A DNA stretch of 64,000 nt from Sapria himalayana (Eukaryota; Streptophyta; Magnoliopsida; Malpighiales; Rafflesiaceae). The DNA is taken from NCBI GenBank assembly GCA_029783825.1, contig JAREIK010001332.1, forward strand, positions 1,908,314-1,972,313. The letters are read 5' to 3'. Each line of letters begins with the position of its first letter. Positions within the stretch are counted from its first letter, which is position 1. Shown piece after piece: positions 25,343 to 35,960 of the stretch. The notes beneath the pieces are model-generated. The model worked only from the letters and a program-made list of their open reading frames with translations, did no database searches and had not been told where the DNA came from. The translations under genes and the position numbers were made by a program.

Positions 25343-25631
25343 ACCTATCATAAAAATAAATATAATGTTTAAATAAAAGTACTAAAATATCTAACAAAAA
25401 TTTAAAGAATAAAAAATTAACTAATTAAAGGCATTACCTAATCAGCTGCTTTGCATAAAACATAATACTGTCAATGTTTTGAATAATGTCAACCTGACAT
25501 TAACTAAAATTGAAAGAATGACAATCATCTAATAACAAAGACGAATAAATTAACTAGTAAGCATACATTTACACTACAAAAAACTATAGTAGCATATCAA
25601 TTCACAATACCATAACAAAGCTACAATTTGG

Positions 25632-28600
25632 TTACTTATATGATTTGTTCTCAACCCAAATTCCCTCACAATCATCTCGAATACAAATTTGATCAGAGTC
25701 ATCCATTGCATCAAATAATTCAACTTGTTGCAAAGAAGATATGACTGGATTGTGTTCAATAGAAATGTCCAAAGGATCATCATCGTTTGCTTTTTCTATA
25801 AAGTCTTGTTGAGGAGTTGACGAAACAATTGACCATCTTGGATTAAGCTCATCTTGTACATAGAAGACTTTCTTAGCTTAGGAGGCTAATATGAATGGAT
25901 CTAACTTATGAGACACTATGCTAAAGTCAACTAAGGTAAACCCAAGATCATCAACCCTGATTCAATTTTTATTATCAACCCAGTCACACTTGAAGACTAT
26001 AATTCTGAACATAGTATAAAAAGGTCTCAAATCTAAGTACTAACTCCATAGAAACAAAGTTCCCCGAAAATAAGATTTTTATCCTTAGCACTAGCAATTT
26101 GCATGGTCGTTGCTACGATACTAACTCCACTATTTTGGGTAGCTAGTAAATTATCACGCTCCTTGGTATTATATTGACACTCATTTATGACATAACCATT
26201 ATACTTCATCACATAATGGCTTGGACCATCAGCTATCTATTTAAGGGTTTCAGATACAGGTTTATTATTTCCAATTGCAACTTCAACCAATAGAAATAAG
26301 TTCCAGTTATCATTTATATGTTAACCATCAATGAAAAAGATATAGAAAATTTAAGAAACCATTATAGTACCTTTTGTCGTAACCAAAAGGTAAAAGTACG
26401 AGCATGCTCATCTTGTAACCACTTTTGCCTTTTTGATTGACGTGAATGTTTCACTTTTAGCCATTGCATGTGCTCTTTATGAAGTCATGTATAATAATTA
26501 AATAATTAGAGTAATATATTATATGTACAACAAATAAAGAAAGAAAAAGTTAGTGGTGCTTTCTCAATATAAGGTTGGACAATTGAGGTATTTTCCAACA
26601 CATAATGATGTGCTTGTAACCATAAATTGGAATCAACCTTCATAGCATGACCTCCAAATATTGGTGCCCCAACTTTTTGGTCAATGTTTGAACTACTAGG
26701 AATTCCAATTACATCCACATTTGATAAGTACTCTGTACAAAACTCGATTCCTTCTTGTGTAATATAGCTTTCAGCAATACAACCTTCAGGTCGAGTACGA
26801 TTTCATACATAGCCTTTTAACACTTTCATAAACCTTTCAAATGAGTATATCCACCTAAAGTAAACTGGTCCACAAAGTCTCACTTCTCTTAAAAGATGCA
26901 CAGTAAGATGCACCATGATATCAAAGAATGAAGGTGGGAAGTACTTTTCAAACAAGCATAATATCACCACTATCTCATTTTGTAACTCATCTAATGAAGG
27001 AACATCAACGACTTTACCAAAGAGAGCATTGAAAAAGAAAATCTACAATTGGCATTCCTCACATGCTTGGGCAAGATAGAACGTAACAAAACCAGGAAAA
27101 TTTGTTGCATTAATACATGATAGTCATGGGGTTTTAATCCATAAAGTTTCAAGTCTTCCATTGACTTGAGATTTCGAAGGTTAGAACAATATTCATATGG
27201 AGCCTTCAATTGCGAAAGTGTTTGGCAAAACACCTTCTTTTCCATTGTAGAAAGTGTATAACATACAGGAGGGAGATATGTTCTCTTCACTTCAAACCTT
27301 GGAGCCAATTCACTCCTTAAGCCCATTTCTACAAGATCTAAGCGAGAATTAAGCTCATCCTTTGTCTTACCTGCAATGTTGAGTTAGGTACCAATAATGC
27401 TTTCACAAATATTTTTCTCAATATGTATTACATCCAAATTATGATGAACATGAAGATATTTCCAATACTCAAGATCAAAGAATATGGACTTCTTTTTCCA
27501 ACAATTTGTATTATTGATTTCAGATTTACCCCGATTAACCTTTTTTTCCCCCAAGAATTGCAAATTACATTAATTTTTTTTATATTTCCTCGCCAATCAA
27601 TATTTGTGGAGGTGAGCGAAGCTCTTGTTTTCCATCAAATGCTTTCTTTTGTTCCTATATGGATGGTTTCTTGGAAGAAATCGTCTATGTCCAGTATACA
27701 CAGTAAGATGCACCATAATATCAAAGAATGAAGGTGAGAAATACTTTTCAAACAAGCATAATATCACCACTATATCATTTTGTAACTCATATAATGAAGG
27801 AACATCAGCGAATTTACTACAGAGAGCATTGAAAAAGAAACTCAATCTACAAATGGAATTCCTCACATGCTTGAGCAAGATAGAACATAATAAAACCGGC
27901 AAAAATTGGTGCATTAATGCATGATAGTCATGGGATTTTAATCCATAAAGTTTCAAGTCTTCCATTGACACGATGTTTCAAAGGTTAGAACTATATCCAT
28001 ATGGAACCTTCAATTGCAAGAGTGTTTGGCAAAACACCTTCTTTTCCATTGTAAAAAATGTATAACATGTAGGAGTGAGATATGTTCTCTTCAATTCAAA
28101 CCTTGGTGCTAATTCGCTCCTTAAGTCCATTTCTACAAGATCTAAGCGAGAATTAAGCTCATCCTTTATCTTACCTGTAATTTTGAGTAAGGTACCAATA
28201 ATAATTTCGCAAACATTTTTCTCAATATGCATTACATCCAAATTATGACGAACATGAAGATATTTCCAATACTCAAGATCAAAGAATAGAGACTTCTTTT
28301 TCTAACAATTTGTATTGTTGATTTCAGATTTGCCCTCATTAACCTTCTTTTTCCCCCAAGAATTACAAATTCCATTGATTTTTTTTTTAATATTTCCTCG
28401 CCAGTCAATATTTGTGGAGATGAGCGAAACTCTTGTTTTCCATCAAATGCTTTCTTTTGTTGCCTATATAGATGGTTTCTTGGAAAAAATCGTCTATGTC
28501 CAGTATAGGAGTTCTTTTTTCCATGCTTTAACCTACAATAATATGTTTCTTATCCACATATTGGACAATCATAATATCCTTTAACTGTGCAGCCTGACAT

Positions 28601-29829
28601 GTTTCCATAAGCAGGAAAATCATTGATTGTCCATAATAGAACGGCTCTTAATGTAAAGAATTCTTGTTGATGTGCATCATAAACTTGAACTCTGACCACC
28701 CACAATGTTATTAGATCTTCTATTAGCGGTGCTAAATAGACATCAATGTCATTGCCAGGTTGTCGTGGACCTGAAATTAATAAAGATAACATCATAATTT
28801 TTTTTTCATGCACAACCATGGAGGAACGGCTCTTAATTATCATGAGAATGGGCCAACAACTATGTTTGCTATTAAATGAACTATGAGGATTTATGCTATC
28901 TGCAGAAATTGCAAGTCTCAAGTTTCTAGGTTCTAAGGAAAACTCAGGTCATATGCGATCAACTTGCTTCCATGATGGTGAATCTGATGGATGACGTATT
29001 TTCCCATCAAAATTGCTTTCTTCAACATGTCATATGAGCTCTTTTGCAATTTTTGATGATTGAAACATTCTTCTAAATCTTGGAATGGGAGGAAAATACC
29101 ACATTACTTTCGTAGGAACTCCTTTTCTCCTCTTAGTTCATGTGTTATCTATCTTCCACCTCGAAGTTCCATAGGTAGGACATAAGGATGCATCTTTCAA
29201 CTCCTTCCAATAAAGTACACAATCATTTGGGCATGCATGTATTTTCTCATATTTCATTCCGAAAAAATTTAATATCTTTTTCGCTTCATACATGGACAAA
29301 GGAAATTCATTGTTTAAATGCAACATATCTCCAAGTATTTGTAAAAGCTCTGAAAAGCTATTATTGGACCACCCAAAACTTGCTTTCAAGTTGAATAATT
29401 TGATCAAGGTAGACAATCTTGTAAAGTTTCTACAACCAGGATATAATAGTTTTTCTACATCTTGTAGTAATCTTGCAAACAATTCTGGATCATTTTGACA
29501 ATCATCATGTGCAGCTTGAACCATTTCTATTGTACTACGTTGATCATCAAATTGAAGTCTATCATAGTGTTCTGCTCTTATTGTTGGTGGGCCACTTGGA
29601 GCTGCCTCTCCATGTCAATACCATATATGGTAACTTTGATCAATTCCAAAGAAAAATAAATGGTCTCGAATCTTTTGAGGAGTATGGAATACCATATTAC
29701 CACATTGTAAGCATGAACATTTAATGGAGGTTTTATTTACAGAATTTTGTATCACAAATGCAACAAAACATTCAACTCCATCTTCATATTCCTTTGATCT
29801 TCATCCTTTGAGATCCATGAACGATCCAT
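25632..29829 (-). pseudogene. tnp2: TNP2-type CACTA transposase pseudogene
   Basis: Minus strand. The start at 29827-29829 gives MDRSW, the usual TNP2 N-terminus, then after a frameshift SKEYEDGVE and KCSCLQCGN (Cys pair of the transposase-associated finger) and HGEAAPSGPPT. 29138-29524 carries LLYPGC, MLHLNNEFPLSMYEAKKIL and CPNDCVLYW; 28550-28921 carries LAISADSINPHSS, WPILMII, GPRQPGNDIDVYLAPLIEDL and GCTVKGYYDCPICG. MDVMHIEKNVCEIIIGTLL (28185-28241), LYGLKSHDYHALM and the PSFFDIMVHLTV block follow, then a DUF4218-type tail (26500-26880, GAPIFGGHAMKV) and a DUF4216-type end (25632-26000, KLDPFILAS*AKKVFYV). Defects: an 800-bp tandem duplication of the core (26899-28507), stops (Y*HGE near 29615, AS*AKK near 25880) and shifts. 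It was the catalytic transposase of this element; this copy cannot work. Reading frames on the plus strand here are antisense shadows. Confidence 0.88.
26899..28507. repeat. Tandem duplication inside TNP2 (800 + 809 bp)
   Basis: Unit A 26899-27698 and unit B 27699-28507 both start CACAGTAAGATGCACCAT and both end TCGTCTATGTCCAGTATA. They differ by scattered substitutions and a few indels. Each encodes RSELAPRFE-KRTYL and MEKKVFCQTL as well as GLK-HDYH-LM. The C-terminal side of unit B therefore runs back into CPICG-linked TGHRRFLPRNHPYR sequence instead of the DUF4218 region. Confidence 0.9.
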
Positions 29830-30090
29830 TTTTAAAGAATAACTTATTTCCAATAGTGATCAAAGTTCAAATGGAAGAACATATCAACATTCCAATGTTA
29901 TTCATTAAGCAACCTCTATTTTCTCTCTTAATAGAAAATTCAATAATCAATTTAATAAAATATTTATAAGCATGTCAGATCTAAGATAGAAGAGATGATC
30001 ATTACTATTCTAGTTATGTTGACTTTGTTTACATAGATCTACCCTTAAAGAATAACATACTGAATATTTATAAATTTAAACAATCCAATT

Positions 30091-30091
30091 A

Positions 30092-30127
<36 letters not shown>

Positions 30128-30137
30128 TATATATATT
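30091..30137. repeat. (AT)n(GTAT)7(AT)n microsatellite
   Basis: ATATATATAT is followed by seven GTAT units and another AT run. Confidence 0.9.
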
Positions 30138-30724
30138 ATTGCCTAGGAGTAGTAAATTCAAAAAGATGTATAATCACATTACAACAAGTGTATATAAATA
30201 TTAACATATATAATATCAAGTTATGTTATTTGTTTTATGCTAATATTTCTAACATCATAAATTAGGGAGTGGTTCTTATCCCATATAGGAATACATAATT
30301 TCTATGTGTCAACCACTAATGTACTTAGATTCATTTTTTTAAATTGATTACATTTTGCATTAACTTTAGTAGATTAACTTTTTTCGAATCATTTACCAGA
30401 TTAACTTACACTTATTCTACCGTATGCTTATTTCAAATATATTACTTTTATTAGGAAGGCCTAAGAATCAACTTTCAACTTAAAGCAACATCTAAGCAGT
30501 CGAAATACTATAAAGGACATTGAAAGAAATTAATTAATTTTGATTATTTAAAGTGCACATAAGTAATTATCCCACAAAATAAACAATAAGGCAAAATTTT
30601 TATTATTATCTAACGTATCATAATAGCCTAAATGATGATGATTATTATTATTTTTACTATAATTATATCATTATTTTAATTTTATCTTTCACAAAAAAAT
30701 GATTATATATATATATATATATAT

Positions 30725-30823
30725 ATTCCAACCAAGGATAACTTTTTACTTATATATATTCCAACTAAGGATAACTTTTTACTTATATATATTCCAACTA
30801 AAGATAACTTTTTACTTTAAATA
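30725..30823. repeat. 33-bp tandem repeat, 3 units
   Basis: ATTCCAACYAARGATAACTT recurs at 30725, 30758 and 30791, exactly 33 bp apart, preceded by a (TA)n run. The reading frame at 30699-30881 is just the translation of this repeat. Confidence 0.88.
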
Positions 30824-32856
30824 TAATGACCTTGTGTTTGAATTAAAATGGAGAATGATAATAAGTGGTCATCTGGGATGACTATTAATTTTGATGTCTC
30901 TATCTTTATATTTTAACAACAAATATAAGAATAATAATAATAATAATCCATAAATCAATAAATAGTTATTAATTTATTTCAAATTGCACATTTTCTTGAA
31001 GTAAATCAAACATGAGAAATTATTTCTCATAGTTATGTATGATTCTTAGAAAATTAAATATTTAAACAAAAAAATATCATTTAATTATTCTATATATAAA
31101 AATCAAATATGAAAAAATTCAATTTATTAATATAAAAATATTTTATTCTCCTACTAATTCGATCCTAGAACCTCCCATTATGCATTCTAGTGCATTATAA
31201 GTTTTTATTTCTTTTTTATTATTTTTTAACGAAAAATTGTTAAAATCATATTTGAGGTAAAAGCTAATTATCTAATTTATAAGAAAAAAGACATGACATT
31301 GGGGGGAAAAAAAATAAGATGATTTTTTTTATCAAACATTTCTAAGAAAAAGAGAAAATAAAAAGTGTTTTGAGAAAAGGAAAATTTTTTTTGGTCATGT
31401 ATTTTCCTTGTAACTATATTATTTTATTTAATTCTAGCTACTTAAAAATTTTATATAATATTTACTGGACCCCCAAATCTTATTTTTTTTTATTTGTGTA
31501 GCTTATTTTAACAAATATTTTGCTTAATTTCTCATTTTCTATCATCAATATTCCCATGTATAAAAGGTATATAACATATATATTCTCTTTTTGATAGTAA
31601 TATCCTTATTTGTGTAGCTTATTTTTATAAATATATTGTTTAATTTCTCGTTTCCTATAATCAAAATTTTTAGGTATATAAGGTACATCTTCTTGTTTTG
31701 ATAATAATATCCCTCTTTTCTTTTTTTTCTTTTTGTGAGGAAGATAGTAATATTCTATTCAAACTTCTCAATGAATATAAAACAATTAAAAAATAAAGTA
31801 AAAGTATTTAATTAGGTGAGTATTAATTTACCTATCATCTATTTCTATACAAGATAATAATATATTATAAAATTTTGCTGTAATATCAAACATAAAATAA
31901 ACAAATACGTGAGCTAGACTAATTTATTAATATGACATTACATGTCTCTAGGTCCTTAGGCTAATTGATTTTGAAATGACATGACTATAGAGCACATATT
32001 TTTTGGAATTATAGCCTCTTTTTTTCCATACATTCACAGTCTGAAAAATAGAGGAGGAGAGAAAATCCTTGGCCCTCCACTTTGCCTTATTTGACCTCAT
32101 TTCTCAAGAATTATTTTATTTTATTTTGTTGACATGTGAAAAGATTGACATGACTCAATGAGTAGAAAATTTGGAATCACATTTTTACTAAATGGCAATG
32201 TGATAGGAAGTAGAAAATTGTTCCAGAACTTAGCTCCCACTTTGCCTTCTCCCTTCAAACCAAACTAGTGAACTTAGCTCTTAAACTAGAAATAACACTC
32301 TCTAAACGTCATAACCTTTCAAACACTAACTCAACCCATTAAGTCCTAAAAATGTAATCTTATAGTAGTAAACTCTTCAACCTTTTTAAAGTAGAGCCCA
32401 CCCCAGAATACTATAATCATCCATATTTGATAAACTTAAACTGCTTAACAAAAAAAACAGGGAAGATTTTCCCATTTTCTGATACATAAATTATTGTGAA
32501 CTAACCCATTTTTGATACATAATTTAAAAGGAGACAAGGAAAAATACATTAAAAATTAGACTCCTCATTTATAAGACTATCAAAGAAGTCTCAAGGTCCT
32601 CCACTAACAAAATCAATGTCTGAATCATAAATATAGTTCATTTTCTTACTAGATTTGCAGGAGGTCCTCGTGGGTGAGAACATTAAAAGTTGGATTCATC
32701 ATGTACAAACCACCGAAAAAAGACTTTGGATTAATAATACCACAAAATCGTTGTTTCAATAGGAGCTTTCAACTGATTGAGTCGGAAGAATTTAAAGAAG
32801 AGTAGTAGTCTACCATTTAGATTTGTGTTGTTTGTGACTTTGTGCTTTGTCGGGTT

Positions 32857-33590
32857 TAGGGCTGTAATCGAGCCGAGCTGCTCGCAAGTTGCTCGGTGTT
32901 CGGCTCGTTAGAAGCTCGCTCGAACTTGTTTATTAAGTTAAATGAGCTGAGCCCGAACATCATTTTGAGGCTCGTAAGTTAAATGAGCCGAGCCCGAACA
33001 CACTCAAACTCGGCTCGTCAGCTCGTAAACAGGCTCGTGAATAGGCTCGTGAGCAAGCTCGTTAACCAAGCTTGTAAACAAACTCGTGAACCAAGCTCGT
33101 GAACAGGCTCGTGAACATGGAGAAGGCTTGATGCACAACAAATGTTTTCTACAAAAGAACATGATGAATATTTTAACTTTTGAACTTCAATCAAATTAAT
33201 TGAACTTTTATTATCTTATCTTTTTAATTTAGTTGTATGTTGACTATTTTAGATGAACATTTTCTTTAATTCCCGATCATCATTTTGAGGCTCGTAAGTT
33301 AAATGAGTCGAGATCGAGCACCCTTAAACTCAGCTCGTCAGCTCATAAATAGGCTCGTGAATAGGCTTGTGAGCAAGCTCGTTAACCAGACTCATGAACA
33401 AGCTCGTGAACCAAGCTTGTGAACAGGCTCGTAAGTTAAACGAGCCGAGCCCGAGCACTCTCAAACTCGGCTCGTCAACTCGTAAACAGGCTCGTGAACA
33501 AGCTCGAGCCTACTCCTTTAAAACCAAGCTGAGCCGAGCCTGCCTAATACTTGGCTCGACTCGGCTCGACTCGGCTCGATTACACCCCTA
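32857..33590. mobile_element. Non-autonomous hAT-like element rich in GAGCCGAG
   Basis: The left end is TAGGGCTGTAATCGAGCCGA and the inverted right end TAGGGGTGTAATCGAGCCGA, flanked by GTCGGGTT (32849-32856) and GTCTGGTT (33591-33598), a 7/8 duplication of 8 bp. The ends differ from the TAGAGGTGTCAA family. The interior consists of GAGCCGAG, GGCTCGTGAAC and AAGCTCGTTAACC words. A stretch from about 32958 to 33120 (ATCATTTTGAGGCTCGTAAG...) is repeated directly at about 33278-33440. GC content is far above the surrounding CACTA sequence. No coding capacity; the frame 33394-33591 is a repeat artefact. Confidence 0.8.
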
Positions 33591-33599
33591 GTCTGGTTG

Positions 33600-34420
33600 C
33601 AAGAGTTTTAGAGCATCTCCAACAATGCTCTCTGATTTTGCAACTTAAAAATATTAAAATAATATATTATATATTTTAGCTATTCAATTTTTAAAGTTAA
33701 CTCCAACAATGTTATCTATTTTAGCTATCCACCTCAACAAACTATAATTAACTTTTAAAAAATAATTTTTTAACTAATATATAAAATACCATTTCATCAC
33801 AACACACACAATGCTGATATATACTTAAATTTAACTAGATAATTATTTTAAAAACAAAAAATAAAATAAATGTGTTTGACCTAAATCAAAAACAAAAATT
33901 TATATTTAAGAAAAATGAGATGAAATTAAAAAACAAACAAAATTTATATTTTAGCTATCCAGATTTCTCTATATTTATATTTAAAAAATTTATATTTAAA
34001 AAATGAGATGAATTTAAAAATTTATATTTTAGCTATCCAGCTACGAAATCTGGATAGCTAAAATGCAGTTTGCTGGATTTTAACTAGATAAAATAGATAA
34101 CATGATTCATGAAATCATGTTTCACGAAAACATGATTCACTAAATCTCATTTATATCTAAAAATGAGATGAAATTTAACTAGATAAACATGATTCACGAA
34201 ATCATGTTTTCGTTGAACGAAACCATGATTTCGTGAATCGAAATCCAGATTTTGTGCATCGACATCAAGTTTTCACTGCCCGAAACATTTTTTTCGATTC
34301 ACAAAATCATGTATTAACGAATACATGATTTTTCTTTTTTTCGATTTATTAACTAAATCTTGATTTTGTTGCTCGTAATATTTTTTTCAATCAATGAATC
34401 AATATACTGGGACATGGTGT
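33600..34420. repeat. Palindrome-rich, MITE-like region in CACTA
   Basis: It starts GAGCATCTCCAACAATGCTC, a sequence type common at ends of plant miniature elements. It contains TTTTAGCTATCC words and the near-palindrome around 34028-34063 (TTTTAGCTATCC...GGATAGCTAAAA). From about 34100 many diverged words of the type CATGATTTCGTGAATCG in both orientations follow. No clear right terminus or target duplication was found, so the class is uncertain. Confidence 0.45.
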
Positions 34421-34541
34421 TGAAGATGAAATTGAAAATACTGCTCAAAACATAATCGCGATTGATGCGTTAAAAATATTAAGATTACCTGAATTTTGGA
34501 TACTTTTCAAAATGATAATCTCGAGTGATGCGTTGGCGAGG

Positions 34542-34575
34542 AATGAAGACTCACAATTTCTAGTGAGTCTTCATT
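34542..34575. repeat. Perfect 13-bp inverted repeat with 8-base loop
   Basis: AATGAAGACTCAC, loop AATTTCTA, GTGAGTCTTCATT. It lies about 620 bp from the right end of the CACTA element. Role unknown. Confidence 0.85.
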
Positions 34576-34939
34576 TTATTAAATAAAGATAAATTAAATA
34601 TTATATTCATCACATCATTTTATTAAATGACCTTAAATTTTCATTTTATTATTATTTATCTTAAGGATAAATTAAATATTAAATGATTAATTTTAAAAAT
34701 TAAATATTATTACTTATTTTATAAATAAAAAATTCAAATTTGAATGTAAAAAAATTTAATTTTTTTTAATTTGATCATAAGTTTCTTTTTATTTTTAATA
34801 AATAATTTTTAACTAAAATTTATAATTTTTTTTTATTAATCTAGAGTAAAATTTAAAATATTATTACTTATTTTACAAATAAAAAATACAAAACTAATTA
34901 GTTCCAAATCAATAAATTCAAAATTAATATCTTCATATC

Positions 34940-35184
34940 CATGACACGTATAAAAGTGACAAGGTTTTTAATTTTCAGCCCCTTATTCCTTTGCATTTTT
35001 TAAGGAGTCAAGAAATTTTTTAACCTATTAGTCTTAACAATGACACTTCTAGTAAGTGTCATAAAAATAGAAAATATGTTCCAAATAATGATGTTTTTAG
35101 AAAAATGTCATGACATGTCTAATTACAAATAGAATAATGACATTTTCTGAAAATGTCATGGAACAAAACATCATAACTTTGAAG
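34940..35184. repeat. CACTA right subterminal repeats
   Basis: Short words TGTCATGA, AATGACA, TGACACTT and AGTGTCAT occur repeatedly in both orientations, matching the motifs of the left subterminal region. Confidence 0.6.
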
Positions 35185-35197
35185 TTTTGTTGTAGTG
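35185..35197 (-). repeat. CACTA right terminal inverted repeat
   Basis: TTTTGTTGTAGTG, perfect inverted partner of 20431-20443, followed by GTC (target duplication). Confidence 0.92.
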
Positions 35198-35960
35198 GTC
35201 ACATCATCACTATGGATGACAATGACATGCAATCCTAGAGACATGCATAAGTCTATCGTGATTCATACGGTAATGATATCATATATGAGTTTCTTTCACT
35301 CTTATGGTTTTGACTGGTGAAACTTTAAAGAAGCATTTACTAATTGTGTGAATATAGCACTTATGAAGCTGAAAGTAAAAATTCTTACAAACTATGTCAA
35401 TTCTTGATATTTATGATATTTGAGATCAGAGAATAGAAGTATACTTACTAAGTAACCATCATGAGAAGTGGATGAGTTGCCTAAAAAGTATGAGATTATG
35501 AATGACTATCGAGTAAAGATAATTTATTATTTTAGCGGTGATAATAAATCAACCCTTCATTATGTGTCCAAAAATACTCCAATGAACAAATCTATAAATA
35601 TAAGATTGATTCACAATCTAAAATATCTAATTGACCATAATTGAGTTGACTCATTTTTGAATAACTAAACAAATCAACACAAATTTTGTAGGATCAATAT
35701 CTAGATGAAAATGCTATTACTACTTATAAGAAGCATGCACGTACATACCCATATCACTAAGATACTTTTTCCATTGAGTTGTCTCGCTATTGAATAACTA
35801 AACTATCAATACAATCTTTGTAGGATCAATATCTAGATGAAAATTCTCTTTACTACTTACATGACCCATACACTTAAAGACTTTTATTACTGAGATACTC
35901 TTGCCATTGAGTTTTTAGTATACTACCTAACCAACAAAATTATGCAACATAACAAAGTCC
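35198..35960 (+). repeat. Right LTR of the non-autonomous element, part 2
   Basis: Continues the LTR interrupted at 20430 and ends near AATTATGCAACATAACAAAGTCC, aligning with the 3' end of the LTR at 15259. A stretch with GGATCAATATCTAGATGAAAA occurs twice (about 35691 and 35822), a small internal duplication. Confidence 0.65.

Larger units (their letters stand above)
29830..32848. other. CACTA non-coding region upstream of TNP2
   Basis: AT-rich; presumably the 5' flank of the TNP2 transcription unit. It holds microsatellites and a short tandem repeat (separate entries) but no reading frame with family resemblance. I cannot place a promoter with confidence. Confidence 0.5.
20431..35197 (-). 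mobile_element. CACTA (En/Spm) DNA transposon, 14.8 kb, both ends present
   Basis: The left end CACTACAACAAAA and the inverted right end CACTACAACAAAA form a perfect 13-bp terminal repeat. The flanks are GTC (20428-20430 and 35198-35200), the 3-bp duplication typical of CACTA elements. Joining the flanks over one GTC restores LTR sequence (TTAGTATGAGAGTCACATCA) seen uninterrupted near 61018 and 37515. Both genes run on the minus strand: the TNP2 transposase (25632-29829), then the Ptta/En/Spm-Ulp1 gene (22073-25342). The remaining about 5.4 kb on the TNP2 side is non-coding, AT-rich and contains a nested hAT-like element. Confidence 0.93.

Noticed and set aside
27423..29969. Several plus-strand frames of 60-102 codons
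   Set aside because: All are antisense shadows of the TNP2 pseudogene.
33394..33591. 65-codon frame
   Set aside because: Translation of GGCTCGTGAAC repeats within a hAT-like element.
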